From JAJXZP01 sp963787185 (GTDB lineage: Bacteria > Spirochaetota > Spirochaetia > Treponematales > Rectinemataceae), in the NCBI GenBank assembly GCA_963787185.1, contig CAWBCC010000012.1:186001-250000 (forward strand): 64,000 nucleotides of DNA, read 5' to 3'. The notes beneath the pieces were generated by a model. The model was not told the DNA's origin. It made no database searches and worked only from the letters and a program-made list of their open reading frames with translations. A program made the translations under genes and the position numbers. Of the stretch, positions 32,361 through 40,338 are shown piece by piece (position 1 is the stretch's first letter; each line of letters opens with the position of its first letter).

Positions 32361-33866
32361 TTGAGTGAGCTAGAGATAGGACTTGCCCTTGAAATGGAGA
32401 AGGTGAGCAAGCGGTTCCCGGGCACGATCGCGGTGGACGATGTCAGCTTCGAAGTCTACGCCGGCGAGGTCCACGCGCTGGTCGGCGAGAACGGGGCCGG
32501 CAAATCCACCCTCATGAAGATGCTGGCAGGCTCCTTCGACGATTACACGGGCTCGATTCGGATCAATGGCAGGGAGGTCAAGCTCCATACGCCGACGATG
32601 GCCAAGAAATACGGGATCGGCATGATCTACCAGGAGTTGAGCCTGGCCCGTCCCATCAGTATCGCGGAGAACCTGCTCGCGGGGCGCCTGCCGCGCCGGG
32701 GGCCCTTCCTGGACAAGGGCCTGATGAGGAAGCAGGCGAAAGCCCTGCTCAACAGGGTGGGACTCGATCTGGATACCGATCTTCCCATCGAGGACATCAG
32801 CCAGCACGAGGCGCAGTTGGTGGAGATCGCCAAGGTGCTCGGCAACAATCCCTGCATTCTCGTCATGGACGAACCGACGAGCGCCCTGTCGCACGAGGAA
32901 GTCGAGCGTCTGTTCGAGATCATTGTCTCGCTCAAGCGGCGCGGCATCTCGATCGTCTACATCTCGCACCATCTCCCCGAGATTTTCAGGATCGCCGACC
33001 GGGTGACCGTCATGCGGGACGGAAAGAAGATAGCCACGAAGCCGATCGCCGAACTCAGCCGCGAGGAGATCGTGCAGATGATGGTCGGTCGCTCCGTCAA
33101 GGAATTCTACAAGCGCGACGAGCGCCAGATCGGGGAAACGCGGCTCAAGGTCGAAGGCCTCTCGCGCTTCGGCTTCTTCCATAAGGTCAATTTCGAGGCG
33201 CGACGCGGCGAGATTCTGGGTATCTGCGGACTCTCCGGGGCGGGCCGAACGGAGCTCGCGCGGGTTCTGGTGGGCCTGGATCGCGCCGACGAAGGACGGA
33301 TGATGCTGGACGGCCGCGAGCTGAGGGGTTCCAGCATGGCCGAGTTCCTGCGACAAGGCGTAGCCTATCTGACGGAAGACCGGAAAACCGAGGGGCTGGC
33401 CCTGCGCCTTTCCGTGGACGACAACATTCTGGCCCCCATCGTCGATCGCCTGACGGCGGGTCTGGTCTATTCGAAACGCCGCGGTGAGGCCTCGGTGAAA
33501 CGCCTGATCGGCGAACTATCGATCTATCCGCCCGATCCCGGCCGCCCCGTCGGCAATCTCTCCGGCGGCAACCAACAGAAGGTCCTCTTGGCCAAGTGGC
33601 TGGCGAGCGAGCCCAAGGTGCTCATCCTCGACGAGCCGACGCGCGGCGTGGACATCGGGGCCAAAATGACCATCCACTCGTCCATCGAAAAGCTGGCCCA
33701 CGAGGGCGTCGCGATTATTCTCATATCCTCCGACCTGCCGGAGCTCGTCGGACTGTCCGACCGGGTCATGATCATGCGCAAGGGACACTTCACGCGCGAG
33801 ATGGGCTTCGAAGAATGCACCGAGGAAAGTCTTCTCCTCGCGGCGAACGGGGAGGGGGTGGCGTGA
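32361..33866 (+). CDS. Sugar ABC transporter ATP-binding protein (RbsA/MglA type)
   Basis: 501 residues from the TTG at 32361 (GGGAGAGGGA upstream, consistent with the promoter position). Two ABC domains: Walker A GENGAGKST (42-50), ISQHEAQLVEIAK as degenerate signature, Walker B CILVMDEPTSAL; second domain with CGLSGAGRTELA, LSGGNQQKVLLAKWL and VLILDEPTRGVDIGA. Same architecture as the protein at 17348. It drives two distinct permease subunits encoded downstream, with the binding protein last in the operon. Ligand presumably the same as that sensed by the fusion regulator at 23968. Confidence 0.95.
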   Translation: MSELEIGLALEMEKVSKRFPGTIAVDDVSFEVYAGEVHALVGENGAGKSTLMKMLAGSFDDYTGSIRINGREVKLHTPTMAKKYGIGMIYQELSLARPISIAENLLAGRLPRRGPFLDKGLMRKQAKALLNRVGLDLDTDLPIEDISQHEAQLVEIAKVLGNNPCILVMDEPTSALSHEEVERLFEIIVSLKRRGISIVYISHHLPEIFRIADRVTVMRDGKKIATKPIAELSREEIVQMMVGRSVKEFYKRDERQIGETRLKVEGLSRFGFFHKVNFEARRGEILGICGLSGAGRTELARVLVGLDRADEGRMMLDGRELRGSSMAEFLRQGVAYLTEDRKTEGLALRLSVDDNILAPIVDRLTAGLVYSKRRGEASVKRLIGELSIYPPDPGRPVGNLSGGNQQKVLLAKWLASEPKVLILDEPTRGVDIGAKMTIHSSIEKLAHEGVAIILISSDLPELVGLSDRVMIMRKGHFTREMGFEECTEESLLLAANGEGVA

Positions 33867-34900
33867 TGGCAAAAGCCGCAGCGACGACGGCCGACAGACG
33901 AACGGTGGGCTCGAGCCTGGCCGGCCGAATCTTCAACGTCACGGGAATCTACGGCATCGCAATCCTGTTTTTCGCCCTGGGAGTCTTTCTGGAGGCGATC
34001 GGCGTCATCAATAGATTCCTGTCGCCCCAGAACATGCTCAATATCGTCAACGCCGCAGCCCTGGTGGGCATAGTCGCGGTCGGCATGGCCTTCGTGACCT
34101 ATTCGGGCAACTTCGCCGACATGTCCGTGCCCACGACGATGGGATTCACGGGCTACATCTGTATCGCGCTCCTGAAGTTCGGATTTGTCCCCGCGCTGCT
34201 CGGCGCGGTGGCAGTAGCGCTCGTGATAGGGCTGCTGAACGGCTTCGTCGTCGGTAAGTTCAAGGCCAATCCCATCATCTGGACTCTCGCCGTGAACTAC
34301 ATGACCATGGGCATAATCCGCCTGGTGTGGGTCAACAAGCAGATCTATCCGGATATGCAGGGAGTGGGGCAGAGCACGGTGGCATTCTTCGACGACATCT
34401 ATCGCTATCGCCTGTTCGGAACGATCGGCCTGCCGATCGTCATACTGGCCGTCATGGTAGTGGTGGGGCAATTCGTCCTGACTAAGACATCCTTCGGCGC
34501 CCGACTCAAACTCATCGGATCGTCTCTGCGTGCGGCCAAGTTCACCGGCGTGCACGTGGAGCGGCTCGTGGCGGCGACTTTCGTGCTGAGCGCCTTCGCC
34601 GCGGCGATCGCGGGACTGGCGGTGACCTCGCTGACGCGGGTCGGCGCCTGGTACAACGGCGCAGGCTACGATTTCAAGGCGGTCACCGTCGTCGTAATCG
34701 GGGGCGTCACTCTCGCCGGAGGGCGCGGGTCCATTCTCGGAGTCCTCGGCGGAGCGCTCATCATCGGCATTCTGGACAATATCACGACGCTTCTGGGCAT
34801 AGGCACTTTCTCCCAGAACATGATCCGCGGCGCGATCTTCATCATCGTCGTCGGAATCAACGCCAAATCCTTGCGGAGCTTGGGGCGCGACGATGCGTAG
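33866..34900 (+). CDS. Sugar ABC transporter permease, subunit 1
   Basis: 344 residues, BPD_transp_2 family, about 9 membrane helices. Recognisable FADMSVPTTMGFTGYICIAL (replacing the usual DLSVG motif with DMSVP), LNGFVVGKFKANPIIWTLAV and AVTVVVIGGVTLAGGRGSIL. Start ATG overlaps the ATPase stop by one base (TGATG). It is followed by a second, different permease that overlaps it by eight bases, so the channel is probably a heterodimer, unlike the RbsC-type homodimer expected at 18862. Confidence 0.92.
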   Translation: MAKAAATTADRRTVGSSLAGRIFNVTGIYGIAILFFALGVFLEAIGVINRFLSPQNMLNIVNAAALVGIVAVGMAFVTYSGNFADMSVPTTMGFTGYICIALLKFGFVPALLGAVAVALVIGLLNGFVVGKFKANPIIWTLAVNYMTMGIIRLVWVNKQIYPDMQGVGQSTVAFFDDIYRYRLFGTIGLPIVILAVMVVVGQFVLTKTSFGARLKLIGSSLRAAKFTGVHVERLVAATFVLSAFAAAIAGLAVTSLTRVGAWYNGAGYDFKAVTVVVIGGVTLAGGRGSILGVLGGALIIGILDNITTLLGIGTFSQNMIRGAIFIIVVGINAKSLRSLGRDDA

Positions 34901-35912
34901 AACAGGACGGAACTCTCTGCTTTCTCTCGGGGACAAGTACAGGATATACATCCTGTTCGTGGTGGTCTTCGCCTTCATGGCGCTCTTCGCGCCGCGCTTC
35001 TTCAATGTCTTCAACCTGACTTCGATTCTGAAGACGATATCCATGAACGTATGCGCCGCGATCGGATTCACCATCGTGATGATCTGTGGCCAGCTCGATC
35101 TCTCGATCGGTACGGTGATCACGTTCTCGGCGGTCATCAGTCTGGGTTTGGAGCCTTCCTTCGGGTTCGTCGGCTCGGTCGCGATCGCGATCGTCGCGGG
35201 CACGATCGTGGGTCTCCTGAACGGCCTTCTCGTGACCAAGGCCAAGATCAATTCCTTCATCGTCACCCTGGGAACGATGACCATTCTGCAGGGAGCGATA
35301 TACCAGTTCACGGGCGGCAACTCCGTGAGTGTGTCGACTCCGGCCGCCTTTGTGCTCTCGGATTTTCTCGGCCACAAGTACCTGCCGCTCGTGACTCCGC
35401 GCATACTGCTGGGCGTGATCCTCGTCGTCGTCCTGGAGGTCATTCTGCGCCGGACGAGGGCGGGGCGAAATTTCTACATCGTGGGGGGCAATCGGAACAC
35501 AGCCTGGCTCGCCGGCATCAAGACCGACAGCTACATCATCGTCGCCTTCGTGCTCTCCGGGGCCATGGCTGCCATCGGCGGCGCCTCGCTCGCGCTCGAA
35601 TCGACCTCCGCGACGCTCAACCTGGGTGACAACTCGCTCATGTACGTCATTTCTGCCACCATCATCGGGGGCACCGCGATGTCGGGAGGCAAAGGCGGCG
35701 TGCTGCGCAGCGCCATCGCCATTCTGACCCTCGAGATGCTCTATACGGGCCTCATCCTATTCGGGTTCGGCAACGAAGTGACGATTTTCATCGCGGGGCT
35801 CATTCTGGCCTATGTCGTGCTTTACGAGGCCTATGCCACGTACCGCCACGAGAAGACCCTGGGGCAGCGGCCCGAACTCATAAAGGAGTTGGCCGCGAAA
35901 AGGATCGGCTGA
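34893..35912 (+). CDS. Sugar ABC transporter permease, subunit 2
   Basis: 339 residues, BPD_transp_2 family with the conventional VMICGQLDLSIGTVITFSAV motif, LLNGLLVTKAKINSFIVTLG, YIVGGNRNTAWLAGIKTDSY and VISATIIGGTAMSGGKGGVL. Eight-base overlap with subunit 1. The binding protein follows after 80 bases. Confidence 0.92.
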   Translation: MRRTGRNSLLSLGDKYRIYILFVVVFAFMALFAPRFFNVFNLTSILKTISMNVCAAIGFTIVMICGQLDLSIGTVITFSAVISLGLEPSFGFVGSVAIAIVAGTIVGLLNGLLVTKAKINSFIVTLGTMTILQGAIYQFTGGNSVSVSTPAAFVLSDFLGHKYLPLVTPRILLGVILVVVLEVILRRTRAGRNFYIVGGNRNTAWLAGIKTDSYIIVAFVLSGAMAAIGGASLALESTSATLNLGDNSLMYVISATIIGGTAMSGGKGGVLRSAIAILTLEMLYTGLILFGFGNEVTIFIAGLILAYVVLYEAYATYRHEKTLGQRPELIKELAAKRIG

Positions 35913-35992
35913 AAGCAATCGCAGGTTCGATGACCGGAGCACCCGTTCTGGGAGGCGACCGGACGCTCATCGTGTTTCATAGGAGGGATCGG

Positions 35993-37195
35993 ATGAAAAG
36001 AACAGTAACCGTCGTCGCCATGCTCTGCATGGTCGCGCTCGGTGTCGTCGGGTTCGGGCAGAGCCTGACGGCGGCGCAGCAGGCCAACCTGGCGGCCTCG
36101 CTCGCGGTGGACACCGGCACGCTCAAGTCGGCCGATGGGCAGCAGCTGCTCAAGCCGTCCTCGGACACCCGAACGGTGCCGATGCGCCCCGCCAATCCCG
36201 AAGCGCTTCCCGATACGAATCCGCTCCGCTGGTACGACATGGAGTGGGCCGGATGGAACGTGACCCCGACCAACATTCCCGTATCGCCCGGCGACGGCGC
36301 GATCGGCAAGCGCGTGATCCTGATCGTCCACGGCGATCACCCCTGGACCACCGCGTGCATCAAGGGTGCGCAGAAGGTGGCCGACGCCTACAAGATCAAT
36401 CTCAAAGTGCTCTCCCCCAACTGGGACAAGAATGTCCAGGACCAGATGATCGATCAGGCCATCAACGAGAAGCCCGACATGATCCTCCTCATCCCTCTCG
36501 ACGCCAAGGGCGCCGTTCAGCAGGCGCGCAAGATCAATCAGGCGGGCATTCCCCTCCATATCTTCAACACCCTGCCCTCCGCCGAGGCGCTCAACTACTC
36601 CGTCGGCTGGAGCGGTCCGGATGACTTCGGCCAGTTCCGGCTTCTCGCCCGCGCCTGGGCCGACAAGCTCCGCAAGGAGAACCCCCACGCCAAGACCATA
36701 GGCGTCGTGTACGTGCAGCACGCCCCCGGCGGCTCTCCCTACTTCGCCCGCTCCTATGGCCCGATCTCCGAGCTCGCCACCTACGCGCCCGAGATCAAGA
36801 CTCTGGCCATGGCTTCGCCCACGCCCGCCACCTTCGACGCCAACGCCACCATGCAGCTCGTCTCCGACTGGCTCACTCGCTTCGGCAAGAATCTCAAGGG
36901 CATCTGCGCCGCCGATGATTCCGGTCAGGCTCTGGGTATCATCCAGGCGCTCAAGAACGCCGGCCGCACCGACGTGGTCGTCGTCGCCGCCGGAAACTCC
37001 AAGCAGGGCATGGACCTTGTGAAGGACGGCAAGCTCTATGCCATCACCTACCAGACCGCCGAAGGCGACGGCGCGCTGTCCATGCAGACCGCGGCCGACT
37101 GGTTCAACGGCAAGACGATTCCGCCGCGCAGGAATCTGGCCCAGCACATCATCACCAAGGCCGACGTCGCTCAGTTCTATCCGCCGCAGTGGTAA
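35993..37195 (+). CDS. Sugar ABC transporter periplasmic substrate-binding protein
   Basis: 400 residues from the ATG at 35993 (AGGAGGGATCGG directly upstream). Signal peptide MKRTVTVVAMLCMVALGVVG, likely cleaved near residue 22. A roughly 60-residue N-terminal extension (QANLAASLAVDTGTLKSADG) precedes the type I binding-protein fold (VILIVHGDHPWTTACIKGAQ; DMILLIPLDAKGAVQQARKI; ICAADDSGQALGIIQALKNA; AITYQTAEGDGALSMQTAAD). Clearly homologous to the sensor half of the AraC fusion at 23968. Last gene of the operon, followed by a strong terminator. Confidence 0.93.
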   Translation: MKRTVTVVAMLCMVALGVVGFGQSLTAAQQANLAASLAVDTGTLKSADGQQLLKPSSDTRTVPMRPANPEALPDTNPLRWYDMEWAGWNVTPTNIPVSPGDGAIGKRVILIVHGDHPWTTACIKGAQKVADAYKINLKVLSPNWDKNVQDQMIDQAINEKPDMILLIPLDAKGAVQQARKINQAGIPLHIFNTLPSAEALNYSVGWSGPDDFGQFRLLARAWADKLRKENPHAKTIGVVYVQHAPGGSPYFARSYGPISELATYAPEIKTLAMASPTPATFDANATMQLVSDWLTRFGKNLKGICAADDSGQALGIIQALKNAGRTDVVVVAAGNSKQGMDLVKDGKLYAITYQTAEGDGALSMQTAADWFNGKTIPPRRNLAQHIITKADVAQFYPPQW

Positions 37196-37235
37196 ACCGC
37201 TGATCGCGGCGTAGTTGTCCTTATTCCGGTTATTT

Positions 37236-37267
37236 CGGGGCTGCCCAAAAGGCAGCCCCGCTTTTTT
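37236..37267 (+). terminator. Rho-independent terminator after the ABC operon
   Basis: Perfect 10-bp stem CGGGGCTGCC / GGCAGCCCCG (37236-37245, 37251-37260) with a CAAAA loop, followed by CTTTTTT. It separates the methyl-transfer/sugar region from the GntR regulon. Confidence 0.9.
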
Positions 37268-37310
37268 CGTGCTTCCAATAACCCCGTAGCTCAGGCTTTT
37301 TCGGCCTCTC

Positions 37311-37351
37311 TTGACAGAACAGAAGAACACTCCTATTATCGATAATCGATA
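37311..37351 (+). promoter_or_regulatory. Promoter with GntR-regulon operator (site 1)
   Basis: TTGACA (37311-37316), 17-base spacer, TATTAT (37334-37339). The 15-bp palindrome TATCGATAATCGATA (37337-37351) overlaps the -10 box. The same sequence recurs at four other places in the regulon. It drives the aldehyde-dehydrogenase/molybdenum-hydroxylase operon, and a repressor bound there would block polymerase. Confidence 0.85.
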
Positions 37352-37436
37352 GTCGTAGTTATTTATAGTGTGATGCCGAAGCCACACTGCACGGTTTTGC
37401 AACGGGATTTCTTGTGAATCGTCGGAGGAGGAAGCT

Positions 37437-38993
37437 GTGGAAGGAATAAGAGCCACTGGCGCGGTCGAGATCCGGAAGCTTCAGTACTGGATCGACGGCG
37501 GATGGAAGACATCGAAGACCAAGAAATATATGGATTGTTATAATCCCTCCACCGGCGAGATCATAGCCCACGCTCCCCAGTGTACGACAGATGAGGTCGA
37601 GGCGGCGGTCGCTTCGGCAGCCAAAGCTTTCCCCGATTGGTCCGATACGCCGCCGAACAAACGGGTGCAAGTCTTGTTCAAGATGAAAGCCCTTCTCGAC
37701 AAGCATCTCGACGAGTTGACCCTCCTTGTCGCTCGCGAGAATGGCAAGGTACTCAATGAAGCCATGGGCGACGTGCTGAAGGTGACCGAGGTCGTGGAAT
37801 TCGCCTGTGGCATTCCTCATCTTATGAAGGGTCCTGCCATTATGAACTGCACAAAGGGCTATGATACCACCCAGTATATGGAGCCACTCGGGGTGTTCGC
37901 AGGCATCGCGCCCTGGAACTTCCCTGCCATGATACCGATGGGTTGGATGGCCCCCATATGTATCGCTACGGGCAACACCATGGTCATCAAGGCCGCCAGC
38001 TTTACGCCGGAGACCTCGATGCGGATTATGGAGCTTTGGGCCGAGGCGGGATTGCCACCTGGCGTCCTCAACCTCGTCACCTGTTCCAGGCACGAGGCGG
38101 AGATTCTCCTCGAGCATCCCGATGTCAAAGGCGTGAGTTTCGTTGGATCCATGGGGGTGGGGCAACATATCTACGCGCTTGCCGCTGCCAACGGCAAGCG
38201 CGTACAGTGCCTTACCGAGGCGAAGAACCATGCCCTCGTGCTCAAGGATGCGGCCCTCGAGCGCAGCGCGCGAGGCATCATTAACTCAGCCTACGGTTGC
38301 GCGGGGGAGCGTTGCATGGCGCTGCCCGTCGTCGTCGTCGAGGAATCGATAGCCGATGAGTTTGTTGCCGTCCTCAAAAAGCTGATGTCCGAGCTCGAGG
38401 TCGGACCCGCGTACGAAAGGTCGAGCCAGATGGGCCCCGTCGTCAACGCCGAGCACCGCGCTTTCGTCATCGATTGGATCGCTAAGGGCGTCCAGGAGGG
38501 GGCTGAGCTCGTACTCGACGGACGAAACATCGCCGTGAAGGGCTATGAGAAAGGATTCTACGTTGGCCCGACTCTCTTCGACCAAGTGAAGCCCGGGATG
38601 AGCATCGGCGACAAGGAAGTTTTCGGTCCCCTGCTTTGTGTCAAGAGAGTGAAGGACTTCGAGGAAGGCCTTGCTCTCATGAACGCCAATGAGTTCGCGA
38701 ACGGTTCGGTCATCTACACGCAGAGCGGGTACTACGCAAGGGAGTTTGCCAAGAGGACCCATGGCGGGCAAGTCGGCATCAACGTCGGGATTCCCGTGCC
38801 GCTCGGCATATTCGGCTTCACCGGCCACAAACACTCTTTTTTCGGCGATCTTCATGCCATGGGTACGGACGGCGTGCGCTTCTATACTGAGCTCAAAAGT
38901 GTAACGGCACACTGGTTTTCCGAGGAAGAGGCGCGGGAGGGCGAGGTGCTCAATAGCTGGGATGGAATGATCGCCTTCCCAGAGACTAAATAA
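37437..38993 (+). CDS. Methylmalonate-semialdehyde dehydrogenase-like (CoA-acylating) enzyme
   Basis: 518 residues from the GTG at 37437 (GGAGGAGGAAGCT upstream). ALDH superfamily: IAPWNFPAMIPMGWMAPICI, FVGSMGVGQHIYA, catalytic Cys C293 in AGERCMALPVVV, and the C-terminal block GIPVPLGIFGFTGHKHSFFG then DLHAMGTDGVRFYTELKSVT, which is the signature of MmsA/IolA. Such enzymes convert (methyl)malonate semialdehyde plus CoA and NAD to propionyl- or acetyl-CoA with CO2 loss. First gene of the GntR-controlled operon, ahead of three molybdenum-hydroxylase subunits. The real substrate may be another semialdehyde. Confidence 0.88.
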   Translation: MEGIRATGAVEIRKLQYWIDGGWKTSKTKKYMDCYNPSTGEIIAHAPQCTTDEVEAAVASAAKAFPDWSDTPPNKRVQVLFKMKALLDKHLDELTLLVARENGKVLNEAMGDVLKVTEVVEFACGIPHLMKGPAIMNCTKGYDTTQYMEPLGVFAGIAPWNFPAMIPMGWMAPICIATGNTMVIKAASFTPETSMRIMELWAEAGLPPGVLNLVTCSRHEAEILLEHPDVKGVSFVGSMGVGQHIYALAAANGKRVQCLTEAKNHALVLKDAALERSARGIINSAYGCAGERCMALPVVVVEESIADEFVAVLKKLMSELEVGPAYERSSQMGPVVNAEHRAFVIDWIAKGVQEGAELVLDGRNIAVKGYEKGFYVGPTLFDQVKPGMSIGDKEVFGPLLCVKRVKDFEEGLALMNANEFANGSVIYTQSGYYAREFAKRTHGGQVGINVGIPVPLGIFGFTGHKHSFFGDLHAMGTDGVRFYTELKSVTAHWFSEEEAREGEVLNSWDGMIAFPETK

Positions 38994-38995
38994 CA

Positions 38996-39865
38996 ATGAG
39001 CGTTTTTGCGTACGCACGCCCCACGACAATGGCCGAGGCCGTGAGTCTCTTCGAGACGCACGGCAGCGACGCTTGTGTCCTTGCCGGCGGTACCGATCTC
39101 ATCATTCGGCTTCGCGACGGGTCGCTGCGGCCGGCGGTCGTCGTCGACCTGAAGCATGTCGCCGAACTTCGTCCCGGCATTCATGAGATCGAGGGACACG
39201 TCTCGATAAGCGCCACGACGGTCATGACCGACATCGTGGTGGATGCGAGCGTCAATCGGTACTTCCCTGCGTTAGTCGAGGCGGTGTCGGCCGTTGGTTC
39301 GGTACAGATCCGAAACCGGGCCACTCTTGCCGGGAATATCTGCAACGCCTCCCCCGCCGCCGACAGTGCACCGCCTCTTCTCGTCTATGGGGCGATTGTC
39401 GTGGCGGCGAGCGCGGATGGGATCCGACGCATCCCCATCGCTGAGTTTTTCGTCCGCTCCGGTCAAACGACGCTGCACAGAGGGGAGTTCGTAACGGCGA
39501 TCGAGCTGCCCGTGCCCGCTCGACGCACGGGCGCCGCGTACCTGCGCCGTTCGCGGCGCCGCGGTCATGACCTCGCCTCCGTCACGCTCTGCTGTGCCGT
39601 GGACGCCGCCGATGTGACGCGCATCGCGTACGGCAGCGTGGGACCGCGGCCGGTCATCGTTGCCGACGAGAGCGGGATTCTTGCTGATACCGGCGTGCAG
39701 GACGAAGTGAAGGCGGCAATATTCGAACGAATGTTCGCCGAAGCGAACCCTTCACCACATTCGATGCGAGCAAGCCCCGAATACCGCCTGGCGATGCTAC
39801 GGGTGCTCGGCGTGCGGACGCTCCGGCTCGCGATCGAACGGCTGGCGAAAGGACGGGAGAAATGA
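38996..39865 (+). CDS. Molybdenum hydroxylase FAD-binding subunit
   Basis: 289 residues of the CoxM/XdhB type. FAD-binding N-terminal domain (ACVLAGGTDLIIRLRDGSLR; VGSVQIRNRATLAGNICNAS, the second FAD motif at about residues 100-119) and a C-terminal CO-dehydrogenase flavoprotein domain (GAAYLRRSRRRGHDLASVTL). It relays electrons from the 2Fe-2S subunit to an acceptor. Two bases after the dehydrogenase stop; its own stop overlaps the next start (ATGA). Confidence 0.93.
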   Translation: MSVFAYARPTTMAEAVSLFETHGSDACVLAGGTDLIIRLRDGSLRPAVVVDLKHVAELRPGIHEIEGHVSISATTVMTDIVVDASVNRYFPALVEAVSAVGSVQIRNRATLAGNICNASPAADSAPPLLVYGAIVVAASADGIRRIPIAEFFVRSGQTTLHRGEFVTAIELPVPARRTGAAYLRRSRRRGHDLASVTLCCAVDAADVTRIAYGSVGPRPVIVADESGILADTGVQDEVKAAIFERMFAEANPSPHSMRASPEYRLAMLRVLGVRTLRLAIERLAKGREK

Positions 39866-40338
39866 GCGACACGATTCCCATAGAAATGACGGTCAATGGC
39901 CGCCAGCGCGCGTTCCAGGCCGCCCCGCACCGTACCTTGCTCGACGTTCTGCGGGACGACCTGAAGTTGTTTGGTACGAAGGAATGCTGTCGCGTCGGCG
40001 AATGCGGTGCCTGCACGGTCATCGTCGATGGGCGTGCAATCGACTCGTGTCTTATGCTTGCTGTCGAAGCCGACGGGGCGAACGTGACGACGGTCGAGGG
40101 TCTGACGGACGAAGGTCGATTGAACGCGCTCCAAAAGGCGTTTCTTGACGAAGGAGCGACCCAGTGCGGTTTTTGCGTTCCGGGGCAGTTGATGTCCGCC
40201 CAAGCTCTGCTCCTGCGAAACCCGCATCCCACACGCGGAGAGATCGAGGAAGCGATGGCGGGCAATCTTTGCAGATGTGGGGGCTATGAACGTATCATAG
40301 AGGCGATCCTCTCGATCGCCAAGGCGGGCGAACGATGA
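39862..40338 (+). CDS. Molybdenum hydroxylase 2Fe-2S subunit
   Basis: 158 residues of the CoxS/XdhC type with both clusters: plant-type 2Fe-2S binding C-x4-C-x2-C (KECCRVGECGACTVIVDGRA, then IDSCLMLAVE) and the alpha-helical 2Fe-2S domain (GATQCGFCVPGQLMSAQALL; MAGNLCRCGGYERIIEAI). Transfers electrons between the molybdenum and flavin subunits. ATGA overlaps link it to both neighbours. Confidence 0.95.
   Translation: MSDTIPIEMTVNGRQRAFQAAPHRTLLDVLRDDLKLFGTKECCRVGECGACTVIVDGRAIDSCLMLAVEADGANVTTVEGLTDEGRLNALQKAFLDEGATQCGFCVPGQLMSAQALLLRNPHPTRGEIEEAMAGNLCRCGGYERIIEAILSIAKAGER

Noticed and set aside
33524..35443. Minus-strand open frame of about 640 codons opposite the two permeases
   Set aside because: Composition (His, Asp, Arg-rich tail) is typical of the reverse complement of hydrophobic helices; no start context or family.
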